The notes below the pieces were generated by a model. That model was not told the DNA's origin. It saw only the letters and a list, made by a program, of their open reading frames with translations, and did no database searches. A program made the position numbers and the translations under genes. DNA of 64,000 bases from Saccopteryx bilineata (lineage: Eukaryota; Chordata; Mammalia; Chiroptera; Emballonuridae), in the NCBI RefSeq assembly GCF_036850765.1, contig NC_089498.1, positions 76,672,305 through 76,736,304 on the forward strand. The letters run 5' to 3'. Below, piece after piece: positions 1 to 47,000 of the stretch; the stretch's first letter is position 1; every line of letters starts with the position of its first letter.

Positions 1-330
1 GAGAAAGACAGACAGGAGAGAAATGAGAATCATCAACTTGTAGTTGCTGGCACCTCAGCTGTTCATTGATTGCTTTCTCATATGTGCCTTGGCTGGGCTC
101 CAGCTGATCCAGTGCCCCCTTGCTCAAGCCAGTGACCTTGGGCCCAAGCCAGCGACCATGGGGTCATGTCTGTGATCTCACGCTCAAGCCGTTGACCCAG
201 CGCTCAAGCTGCTGAGCCCACCCTCAAGTCGGATGAGCTTGCGCTCAAGCCTGCTACCTTGGGGTTTCGAACCTGGGTCCTCAGCGTCCTAGGCCGATAC
301 TCTATCCACTGTGCCACTGCCTGGTCGGGC
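1..330 (-). mobile_element. tRNA-derived SINE, type B (about 330 bp class), cut by window start
   Basis: Reverse of the GCCTGACCAGG...GCAGTGGATAGAG head ends at 330; the tail runs out of the window. Diverged copy in VCL intron 8. Confidence 0.9.
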
Positions 331-35460
<35,130 letters not shown>

Positions 35461-37415
35461 GCGCCTGACTGAACCTGGTTGGCACAGAAACCCCTATCAA
35501 ACAGAATGAAAATGATCTGAGTTCCAGGAGCCACCTAGAATTGCTCGGGGGTTGAAAGCCACATCTTGGCCTGATATAACAGAAAGGAACGGGGCCACTT
35601 CACATTAGAAAACATTTAAACTCTTGTCATGGACACTTTGAAATGTGTCTGTATTCTCAAACACAGTTATATGCCTGCACACTCTCCCAATAGGCAGACT
35701 GGGTTTTTAGCTCATGGACTTCACGTAAGCTCAGAATCCAAGAGTGAACACTAGCCAGACATCTTGCTCTCTGCCCTTGTTCCCTAGGGGATAGTTTCCT
35801 CTCTGCTTCCTTTTCCCTGACTCCTATTCTCTCCACCAGGCTCCTAAGACCCAGGGCCCAGGCAAGTTAGTTAAGAAGAAATCACTGTGCCTCCAAAATT
35901 TGTTTTGGGCTTTCCATTGTTGCTGCTGACCATGCCCGTCTTTCCTGGCTGTGCTACTTGGGACCTTTGTAGAAGTGAGCCTCACTGCTGCAGGCGAAGT
36001 TGGCCTCTGAGGGAGCCCTAGTATATGGGTTTTGGATTCACTTCCTACCCCTCTCTGATTTAATTCTAGTTTCTCATAGTATAAAATCAAATTTCACTCT
36101 CAGGAGGAAATCAGAGAATCACAAGATTCTATCTTGATCATGCCCCTGAGCAATGTCTGTGCTCAGGAAACTTCTCGCCCCACATACTGCCTCGGCCCAC
36201 CAAGCTAGCCATCCCATGAACACTGTGTGTCCTGGTGCTCTCTGCCACTGGAGGGGCAGCGTTGCCGGGTGTGGCCCTGCCCGTTGTCCCAGCAGGCCAC
36301 TCCCAGGCGCTTCATGCTTTGTTACTGCCTGCAGAGGTCTGTGCTGAGGCCTTATCACTCATTAACTCTTACTGTCCTTTCTGAGCTGAAATGCTGCATT
36401 TAATTTTTAACCAAATCATGTCTTCTACCCTGGCTTTTATATTCTTGGCCCCTACCATTCCTAAGTAAGATTTTAAAAGAGATATATGTTTGTTCATCTG
36501 TGATTTTGAAAGATTTCCTGTTTATCCTTTTGAAATTCTGTCCTAAGAATTGGTGCTTGCCCCCAGGAGTGTTTAATGGAAAGGCAGTTAGTTCTGTCTG
36601 AAGGACACTTCCTGTCGAAGGGAGAATGGTACTTGCAGACTGGAACTCTGGCACTGTTGGGAGGAATCAGTGGGAAACAGTCCTCAGTAATTCCTACCGC
36701 CCTCAACCAACTACAACCAAGCCCCTTGCATTCTCTCTCCTCTCCCCAAGTACTATTGTTCAAGAATGTAATTGCTATATTTAATTATCACAAGTTTCCT
36801 GTTAGCAAGTGAGAGAAGACAGTTTTTCATTGTTAGCACTTATCACTGCTGTCTAAGCATTCCCTAGCACATGAAACCATACTTCTTCCCAAAGTAAAGC
36901 AGTAAGAACCCTTGCCTGAATGTCCTTCCTTCCACCTCTAATGTGTAGTAGATTCCAACATGGAATTTATAAAACTTCTTAAGTTGGTACTGTACACTCA
37001 GGCTTCCTCTATTTCCTTTTAACCGATGAAGATTATTTTCAAGGCCCTCAGTATAGTTGCTTACCAGATATAAATGCAATATCAACGCCTTTAAAGTATG
37101 AATCAATGCCAAAGATCACCTTTCATTTTACTAAAGATTACTTAGAGGAAATAAGAGAAATCATGTTAGCTCTTCAAGTTCTTCCAGTGCTTTAAGACAC
37201 TGGTTTTACACGTTAGACCGATGTGCTTTTCTCTAATATCAGTGCTCAAGACACAGTGAAGCAAATGTAAAAAAAAAAAAAAAAATCTCTGGATGATCAT
37301 TAGAGAGATCACCACTAAAAACCTACATTTATACGCTAGGATTTGTTATATGCAAATATTTTCTGCCTTTTCTTTTGTTCTGTTTAAAACAATAAAGTGC
37401 ATTTGTATAAATAAT
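35461..37415 (+). other. VCL: VCL 3' UTR
   Basis: Sequence from the VCL stop to just past the first plausible poly(A) signal, about 1.95 kb, in line with the long mammalian VCL 3' UTR. No SINE or L1 was recognised in it, unlike the flanks. It holds an A17 run near 37268. The exact end is inferred. Confidence 0.8.
37391..37396 (+). promoter_or_regulatory. VCL: VCL polyadenylation signal AATAAA
   Basis: Canonical AATAAA followed by T/G-rich sequence (gatgggcatgttattg). A second AATAAA at 37582-37587 could act as a distal site. Confidence 0.75.
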
Positions 37416-37811
37416 GCTTTAAATGATGGGCATGTTATTGTAGCAAGAACTTTTGGATCAGGTTTTTAAATATAGCCAACAAAAAATCCTCGAGATCTGG
37501 AAACTAGATTTTTATCCAATCCAAATGTTGTACTGGAAGTATTAGAAATCAGCAGTGTGTTTACTTAACAAAGATCTGTGTAATAAAGGATAGCTTTAGG
37601 GGTTGTATTCTAGGAACAAAAATGACAGAGCTTAACAGGAGGAAAGCAGCCAGATGATGTGGATCATCCTTGGTTGAAGTCATGTGTCATCATTTTAGAT
37701 AATTCTGGTTATTCATGGAGACTTGTCACTATCCTCTAAGAAGCCGAAGCTGTGACATGTGCAGGTCTGTTTGTCCTAGTGCAAAACCCAGTACAGAACA
37801 AGAGGGTTTTC

Positions 37812-38107
37812 AAAGATCCAACAGGCCTGACCAGGCGGTGGTGGAGTGGATAGAGCGTCAGACTGGGATGCGGAAGGACCCAGGTTCGAGACCCTGAGGT
37901 CGCCAGCTTGAGCGTGGGCTCATCTGGTTTGAGCAAAGCTCGAGCAAGGGGTTACTCAGTCTGCTGAAGGCCCACCGTCAAGGCACATATGAGAAAGCAA
38001 TCAATGAACAACTAAGGTGTCACAACGAAAAACTAATGATTGATGCTTCTCATCTCTCTCTGTCCCTGTCTATCCCTCTTGTCTCTGTAAAAAAAAAAAG
38101 ATCCAAC
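37812..38107 (+). mobile_element. SINE type B between the two genes
   Basis: Insert 37823-38096; target duplication AAAGATCCAAC (37812-37822, 38097-38107). Lacks the middle AGCTCACC...CTGGC segment of longer copies. Confidence 0.93.
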
Positions 38108-38890
38108 CAGGCTCTGAGGCATATTCCTTTTACTGGAGGAAGCACTAAAACAGGGGCAGTTTCTTGGAATAGAGCTGGGACATCACTGTTTTTGCCTGAT
38201 TTCCTGGTTTGAAAGGGGTAAATATCATTAAAAGGCTAGAGTTACTGTTGCCTTAACTTAGGGAGATAGATTCCAGTCTGCTGGAATTAAAGGGAACTAT
38301 CCAAAGCTACTGAATTAGCTCAGCAATATGTGAAAACAGTATTCATGGCTTCATTTTTGCAATTCATCCTGTGTTCAGAGGTGCTGCTTTCCTGCTGTAT
38401 TATATAGTTCAGTCATTTTCTTAGATGATTTTGAGGACAAAAAGACAAGCATCTTCCAAAGGCACTTAAAGAGTGAACCCATCATCACTTGAATTCCTTT
38501 TGAATAAAATGACTTCCTTATGCAGAAAATAAGCATCTATTTCATTTGCTCTTGAGATACACTCCTTCAAGAATTTAGGAAACAGATTAGCTACAATTTT
38601 GTGCTTGATAAATATTTCAATACTACAAGCATTAATGAATCTTTGTTACTAGTATGTGGTAGCAGGGAGAGGAAGCTTTGATCAGTCTGTGGCCAAAAGG
38701 GTGATGCTTAGAGAATGTATGCATGACTGTTAGCATACTGAGGTTAAGAGAGGAACACCTGGGAGTGCTTTGTAGCAACCTTCACGCCTTGTGTGGTAAT
38801 ACAGAACAAAATCTGATCATGTTGTGCTTGCTCTGACACTTAGGCATTGCCCATCTATCTGAGAATGCTCAATCAACAAACTAAAAAAAT
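38108..38890. other. Intergenic spacer between VCL and AP3M1 3' ends
   Basis: About 780 nt of A/T-rich sequence with no recognised feature. Confidence 0.7.
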
Positions 38891-38910
38891 CAACTTGTTG
38901 CTTTCATCTT

Positions 38911-38916
38911 TTTATT
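38911..38916 (-). promoter_or_regulatory. AP3M1: AP3M1 distal polyadenylation signal AATAAA
   Basis: Minus-strand AATAAA followed downstream by the GT/T-rich stretch GTTGATTTTTTTAGTTTGTT, a good cleavage context. Best of four candidates. Confidence 0.6.
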
Positions 38917-39799
38917 GACAGTATAGCCAGAGCTAGAGAAAAGATTTACTGGGATCAATCAAATTAATAAATACAATAATTTAATTGTAAAAGGAAACGG
39001 TCTACTTGAAAGTTTTAGCAGAAATTGCTATAGGAAAGGGACTCGGCATTCAATCTGCTTGTGTATAAGAGGAGACAGCACAGAAAGAAAACTGGACAGT
39101 CTGGGTACAGATGGTGATTAGGGACTGGCAAGATGGAAAGCAAAATGTACTGCTTGTTCTTTTGAGGTATGAACTCTGTAAAACATTAAAAATAACAGAT
39201 GAACGGGGTAACAAATCTTAAACAAAGGGAATAAATATTTGGCAACATCTTGACTTTAACTGCCAAGCTCATATTGGTCACCCTAGAATTTTCGAAGTTG
39301 CAAAAAGTGACCTTTCCTATTAGATGAAAGACAGGCTGGGTGTCCGAGGCAGGCAAAAGTAAGAATGCTGCTGTTTATTGGGCTCCTTGGATCAGCACCA
39401 GCCACAAAGGGAGAAGAAGCCTAAAAGCATTAATAAGAACAAGAAAGAAACCGGAAGAACAAGCACTTGTATATCTTAACTTTTAGCTTTTCTTCACTCT
39501 TCATGTCTAATGAGGCAAAATAACTGGTCAAGAACTTCTAAGCCAGTGAAGTTGGGTGAATTACAACTGTAGACTGACAGTCAACCATGACGACCAGTTT
39601 CATCATTGTTATCGAGGTTTGTTTACGCCTCACCATAATGTACTTCCATGTACTTTGTCCGTATAGTAGGAACGTTTAAGTACTCCAGTGACAATAGTTT
39701 CAGGAAGAAATCTACTGAGTACAACCTTGAGAAGCACACAGTCTGTAGAGGGAGTTCTCCGTAAAGACAAGGGATATAGGCAAATTCAAGCCCTTAAGA

Positions 39800-39998
39800 A
39801 CAACACATAGACACAGACAACAGTATGGTGATTACCAGAGGGAAAGGGGAGGGGGAAATAAATGGTGATGGAGACTTGACTTGGGGTAGTGAACACACAA
39901 TACAATATACATATGACATATTATACAATTGTATAGCTGAAACCTATATAATTATTAACCGATGTCACCCCAATCAATTCAATTAAAAAAAATAACCC
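39800..39998 (+). mobile_element. L1 3'-end fragment in AP3M1 3' UTR
   Basis: tggtgattaccagagg ... tagtgaacacacaatac ... aacctatataattattaacc ... caccccaat matches the L1 3' end common in bats and carnivores. Antisense to AP3M1. Confidence 0.75.
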
Positions 39999-40976
39999 AG
40001 CAAAAAAGATAAAAGATGATAGCGAGGCAGGCATTTTCCTCCTTTTGCTGCTACAGCATGAGGCCTTTAGGCTAACTATGATTTAACTGGTGTTGGGTAA
40101 GTTTTATAAAACATGAAGATGGCAAAAGTACATTAACATTCTTCTTTTACTACTTTATTTAAAATCTCAAACACTTGTGCTTGCAATAACTTTCTAAATG
40201 CAGTGTTCCCTTTTATTACCTTAATAAAGCGTATGCCCCTTTGATTCAAATGATTTTTACTGTGCTAACTGCCTAAACAATGTTGCAAAATTGAGATGGT
40301 ACTTACTGCAGCAAGGTCCCTGTAAATCAAAATCTGAGCTTTACATAGAAATCTTATTTATAAAAAATACAAGTACAGTGAGAATGGAGCAAGGAGGAGC
40401 AGTGCTCCCTGCCAGGGCCATGTGGAAGTGGCTTTCGCTACAGTGCTTGCTTTAATGGCACAAGTGAAAAGCTGAGTAAGGCAAACACTTGAGGAGGCAG
40501 TTTTTTGTAAACTTCTTGGGGTGGAGGGAATCTCCTGGGTAGGGACGCTGACTGGGGATGGCTAAGATCAGTGTGACATTTGGCTGCACTTGACACATCC
40601 GGTTACAGAGTAAGACAGCGGCTGGCTGGCAGAGATCAGCTCACTTGTTTCAGGAGAGAGGTTGTCAGTGTAGCCTTCTGCCTTTACAGTTACAATGTGC
40701 AACCTCCAACTGGTGTCCCCCACCCCCCTTGGAGGAAATCACCTCCAAGATCTTCCTAAGTGAAAAGATACAAAATAAGCTAAGTTATTCAAAAGTTACC
40801 TTAGCTTAAAGCTCCTTAAGAACCCCACATTGATTACTAAGCAACTCTGTTAGCGGTGTGCGGCTCCACACAAATGCTCCAACTAGAATATGATTCCCAC
40901 CCACTCGGTACCTAACAGTAATAAACTATAATGACACTTAGAAAACAAACAGATCTTGAGGAATTTTGGCCTCTTC

Positions 40977-41077
40977 TCATGTTCTCACTTGGAACTTCCC
41001 AGCTTTTGTGACATATTTGACTCCTTTAAATGGCTTATATTTCTCCCCATACATGTCCAAACGGTTTACTTTTAAGC
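40977..41077 (-). CDS. AP3M1: AP3M1 exon 9 (terminal coding part)
   Basis: Acceptor tttttggacacag. Completes Gly386, then 32 codons (LKVNRLDMYG... to GKFQVRT) and TGA at 40979-40977. Confidence 0.97.
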
Positions 41078-44000
41078 CTGTGTCCAAAAAAATAAAAATA
41101 AATAAGGAAAGGAATATATTATTATCCTGGTCACACCAACCAATACAGTATTTGTTTAACACTGAGCACTACATAGTAAGTCTGACATTAATCAGTGTCC
41201 CTTATACCATTTAGAAACTGTGCCTTCTGCCATTCACAAATTATAGCATTGTGAGAGTATGATTTTAGTTTGGATTCCCACATGGACAAAGAACGTCTTT
41301 TTGAGGACAATTCTACTTCCTGAATTAATGACTGCTTTGGTGCTTGAATCAGTGTTGGGGTAAAGGGAAGTTGTGCAAAGTAGGGTGCTCCCCAGAATCC
41401 TTGTACCCGAGAGGCTGGCCCCATACCACTGTGAAGGGTAAACTAGAGCTGTTGCTCTTTTTGGAGAGGGAATACTACTTAGCCTTCTAAGCTCCTAGTA
41501 GTTGACCTCCGCAAAATTCAGTTACCCTTAAACACAGGTCAAGTTTATCCTTACCGGAAATAGCAAGTTGTTGGATCTTGAACTGTATGTTGAGGCTTGG
41601 ATTCTCTTCTGGCTTTGGTGCTCCAGACTGTAAATTTACCAGTCCTTTCAGACTTGGGAGTTTTTGTGGAGTAATTTTTCCCACATCCCATGTTAGTACC
41701 TTAAAAAGACATGATAAAAAACAATCTGAACCACTTCACAAAGACAAATGTTCAAAGACATCATAAACTTCTGTACAAAATGAAGCTCAGTGTCTTGGAA
41801 ACAAGAGACCTGGGAGCTTCAAGTTTACCCTGATCAGTTCTGTGAGTTGAAACAGAGTCAGTAGAGGACAAACATTAGTTGAACATTCACTCTTGTATAT
41901 AGCACTGTGCTTAGCACTATTTGTATGTTATCTTACAGAAGCCTGTGCTGTAGATTGTCTTTTTACAAATGAAGAAATTAGGGCTTAGTGGTCAAATGAC
42001 TTGCTCAAGGTCACACAGCTAGTTAGCAACAAGGCTGGGATTTGAACGTAAGGCCATCTGATTTCAATGTTCTTTCCACTATACCACCTTCACTGTTTCC
42101 ATTTGAGCCTTAATTTATTTTTCTGTAAAATGAGAAAACTGACCTGAATTGGTATTTTTAAACTTTTAGCTATTGAACTCTTTCTGCAAATGAAATCTTT
42201 ATTGTGAAAGCTCAGTAACAGATGAAAAAGTGAAACTGGGGTGAAGAGCTGGGCTCTGAAGGTCCTCTTCACTTCTCAGCCTGGGTGGCCTTTGGGGAGA
42301 TTCTCTGAATCCTCAGGACTGGATTAGATGATCTTGAACATTCTGTGATTTTATTAAAAATTATGCCTTTTCATTTACCAGGCAGATCAATGACTCTCCT
42401 GTTGAAAATAAGTTTTTTTACCCAAACAGGAAGCTGGGAGAAAATCATTTTTTACAGTTTCTCTGAAAACCCTCTGTTAGAGCACATTTCTGTAGGTTGA
42501 GGAAGCTGCTTTCCTAGCTAACACCCTCTAAGGAAAAGTATAAAACAATGCTTTTAAATAAAAAGGAACAGAAAGATATTAAAGACCAATTTTTAAAGAA
42601 AATTTAACTATAGACTATATCTTATATCCACACAATGCTTTTCTCTTTTTAAGAAGCTTTTGTATCTTATTAGAGAGTGAGTCTCTATCAATCATCAATG
42701 GATGTGTACAGGTGTGCACACTCTGAAGGGGCAGAGGGAGTCTTTCTTCTGCTTAGCAGCAGATGCAGTGTTTTCTTCGTAGCCAGTGGCAAAAGCAAAG
42801 CACAGTATACTGTCTAGGTTTTGTTAGAAACTTTAGTTTTAACCAAGACCCTAAAATCTACCCTCTATTCCTGCCCCCAAATCACAAAATAAAGATTGCA
42901 TTAACACTTGCTCACTCTTGATTTGAGATGGCTATACCTTGGTAACTGGATCAAATGTATAGCTGCCTTGCGTTGGTGTCAGGTTCATATTCAGCACAAC
43001 TTTTGGCATGTGAACTGTCACTGTGATTCCTTCAATAGTTTTTCCCATATTCTGTTTTGGTCCAATTGTAATATCAAATCTGCCACAGGAACTGTTCTCC
43101 TTAAAGCTGATGCTATGTTTCACATACACTGGTATTGCCACTAGACTAAAAAGACACAAAAGCACAAACACAATTAATGGTATGAGACAGCTCAGGAGGT
43201 GACCTCAGAATCTCAGTCTAGAGCAGAGGTCTCAAACTTGCGGCCGTGCGGCCCGCCCACCAATTTTGTGCAGCCCGCAGACTAATCAAATTTCGTGGAT
43301 TAATCTGCGGGCCAGTCTGCGGGCCGCACAAAATTGGTGGGCGGGCTGCGAGTTTGAGACCCCTGGTCTAGAGTATTCTACCCTGTCTCTAAGTTCACTG
43401 TAAGTGCAGATGTTGCTTCTGCATTGGGGGTGGGGGTGGGGGAGTGGTGAGTATAGCATAGTGTTCTGGGACTATCACACTAGGAATTGTACAATTTCTG
43501 AGGAATAAGTATACAAGTCATGATATAAATCTAAAGCTTAATTATAGTATAAATAATTGGGGCAAACAGCTCTAGTTTAAAGAAATGAATTAAGATCTGT
43601 AGAAAAATAATTTAAAATTATGCAAACTAAATAAAGCAGCTCCTATAGTATAAGAGCCAATAAATAATTCAAATCTCTGATGTTGAGTCCTGTCCTGATG
43701 TTATGTAAGTAACTTCTGATGTTTTCAAGGAACCAGCTATAACCCACAACACTAAATCATTCATTTAAACCTCAGTGTAGAGAAAAGTGACTTCGAGCCA
43801 GTTAGTTGGTGAATGTCCTGGGAGCTACAGGTATGTCTGTCTCCTCCTGTAATCCATGAAGTCTACAGACCATAGAAAAGTTATGGTATGGGTTCATGGT
43901 TTTGCCCAAGTTATACAAAGTCCCAAATGCTTGCTCTTAGGTATACATTTTTTTCTTTTAAAGAGACAGAGTCAGAGAGTGATAGATAGGGACAGACAGA

Positions 44001-47000
44001 CAGGAATGGAGAGAGATGAGAAGCATTAATCATCAGTTTTTCATTGTGACACCACAGTTGTTCACTGATTGCTTTCTCATATGTGCCTTGACCGTGGGCC
44101 TTCAGCAGACCGAGTAACCCCTTGCTCGAGCCAGCGACCTTGGGTCCAAGCTGGTGAGCTTTTGCTCAAACCAGATGAGCCTGCGCTCAAGCTGGCGACC
44201 TCAGGGTCTCGAACCTGGGTCTTGCGCATCCCAGTCCGACGCTCTATCCACTGCACCACCGCCTGGTCAGGCTTAGGTACACATTTTACTATAGCCTCAT
44301 TCACTACTACTCTACAGTCTTAGAGTCAAGGTACACTGATTATTTTACTTTATTTTTTTTTAATTTTTATTTTTTTTGTATTTCTGAAGCTGGAAATGGG
44401 GAGAGACAGTCAGACAGACTCCCGCATGCGCCTGACCGGGATCCACCTGGCATGCCCACCAGGGGCGAAGCTCTGCCCACCAGGGGCGATACTCTGCCCC
44501 TCCGGGGCGTCGCTCTGCCGCGACCAGAGCCACTCTAGTGCCTGGGGCAGAGGCCAAGGAGCCATCCCCAGCACCCGGGCCATCTTTGCTCCAATGGAGC
44601 CTTGGCTGCGGGAGGGGAAGAGAGAGACAGAGAGGAGGCTGGGGGTGGAGAAGCAAATGGGCGCTTCTCCTATGTGCCCTGGCCGGGAATCGAACCCGGG
44701 TCCCCCTGCACGCCAGGCCGATGCTCTACCACTGAGCCAACCGGCCAGGGCCTACAATGATTATTTTAGACACAGTGTCACCAGTTGTTCTTGGATCTCC
44801 TGGTGAACTATGGCTAAAGGCAGCAATGATGAATTCAAGTTTCCAATGATGAATTCAATTCTGTCAAAATGAAATGGAAAAGTCATTTCTACCCAGCACA
44901 TTGATATATGATGACAGTATCTGGTTGATGCATCAACATACTTTTGTGAGCTGACACGATATGATATGAGTCGAAAATTTCCATCTGGAGGAATAAAGGA
45001 TAAAACTCTTTCAGATTCCCAACGCTTGAACCGAATGCAGGGGTGGAAGCTGACATCATCTAGAAGCCTTGGGTTCTGCCGGGAAAACAGATCACAGCCA
45101 TATTCATAGAGCATAATGAACATGCCAACTCGACACAGATATTAAGAGAAATTAATATGCTCCCTAAAGATAAAGCAGTTATGTAAGAGTTTGTCATTAT
45201 GATCACATTGTAAGTATAATTTCACAATGCTTCAAAGTTTGCAAATATTTTATGCACATTATTTAACTTGAATGTCAATAACTATGAAGTAGAAAATGCA
45301 AGTAGTATCATTCCCATTTTGAAAAAACTGAGATTCAAAGAACTCAAGGGCAGGACAAGTTAGTGCAAAGACAGAACCACAACTCAGTTCTCTTGATTGT
45401 TCTTAGTAGTGTGTCATGCTGAGTCTCAAATGATGCAAAAGATCAAGGCTCTTTCATTTCAGCAAAGAAAGGAACAATTCAGTAAAATTAATACTGTGGA
45501 TTTGCAGAAGCCAGCCAGCCACTTAAGCTACTTCTAGCACTAGGCAAAGAGCTCTCCTCAGCCTTTCCATAAAGGTCATGCTCACCAAGTAAGCTAGTGT
45601 CTTGGTAAGCTATGCTAGGAATATTTCTGAGATAATCTTTTGGAATCTAAGATACAAAAGCGTCTCAATATTTATCTTTTCATTTAGTATTTCATATGTA
45701 TTAGGCATACAAGGAGCTATAGAATAGGAGAACAAAACCTACCATGAAAGAAAGGGAAAGGTCAGGCATTCCTGATAACTTAATGCAAGCATCGATGACC
45801 CCCTGAATTTCTGCAAAAACTGTAGATCCTGAAAAAAAAAAAGGGTGATAACATCACTGGAATTTGTGTCCTTTCTAGAGCTATCACTATATCTGAAGCA
45901 ATGGAGATGTCAGACATACTGAAGCTTTGCACATCTATTAACAGGTTGGTGGAGAGATCCATTCACTCAGCTTCCTCACTGAGTGCCACGGCCTATACCA
46001 AACACAGACTGGAATATGATAATTCTAAGGAAAAGCAAACCTGTCTATATCTCTACAGAATCAAATTTGTAACTGGATGTGAAGTTAAAAGTATTTATAA
46101 TTGAATTTACTGGGGTACAGGTTCAGGTCTGAAACTCAATAAAACATCATCAGCACACTGTATCTTGAATTAATATATATATTTTAAGTGATATATAAAT
46201 ATATTATATTATATTAAAAGATAGGCAGGGAGGTAGAGACAGACTCCTGCTTGTGCCCTGACGTGGATCCACCAGGCAAGCCCCCTACCAGGAGATACTC
46301 TGCCTGCCTGGGCTGCTGCTCTGTTGCTTTTTTTTTAGCACCTGGGGTGAGGCCATGGAGCCATTCTCAGTGCTCGGGGCCAACTTTGCTCAAACCATTC
46401 CAGCCATGGCTGTGGGAGGAGAAGTGGGGGGTCAGGGTGGGGAGAGAAGCAGATGGTTGCTTCTCCTGTGTGCCTTGACTGGAAATTGAACCTGGGACTT
46501 CCACATGCCAGGCCAACACTGAGCCAACTGGCCAGGGCCAAATTAAAATATTTTTAACAGAATCTTAAAATGTAAGCTACCTGTTAACTTTTAAGAAATA
46601 GCAGCCATTATTCTGTACAATGGAATTTTATAATAAAAGCACTCACTGAAGAAAAGATACTGGCTATAATTCATAATCACTCAGTTTCACACCAACCAGC
46701 TGTGTTGTTACCTTGAACAGATTATTCAACCTATCAGTTTCCTCATGCATAACATGTGAGGATTGGACTAGGTGTTTAAAATTCTTTTTATGCTTCTAAT
46801 AGAGTACTGTTGTTTCGTCTAGGGTTTTTGCTAGAAGTACTACAAAAAAGTAATTAGTAGCAAAAGTATGGTATATGGTAGATATATACAGTATAATAAA
46901 TGTTAGAATGAATAAATGGCAAGAGGAAGAGGGGTACGGGGTAACTGGCTTAATGTAAGACAACATAAGATCTGACTTACAAAGATTTGGCCAATCTCAA

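Larger units (their letters stand above)
38895..40976 (-). other. AP3M1: AP3M1 3' UTR (extent inferred)
   Basis: From the stop codon to the most distal plausible poly(A) signal, about 2.1 kb. Closer minus-strand AATAAA motifs at 40217-40212, 40159-40154 and 39379-39374 would give shorter ends. It contains an L1 3'-end fragment (39800-39998). Which end is used cannot be read from sequence. Confidence 0.6.
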
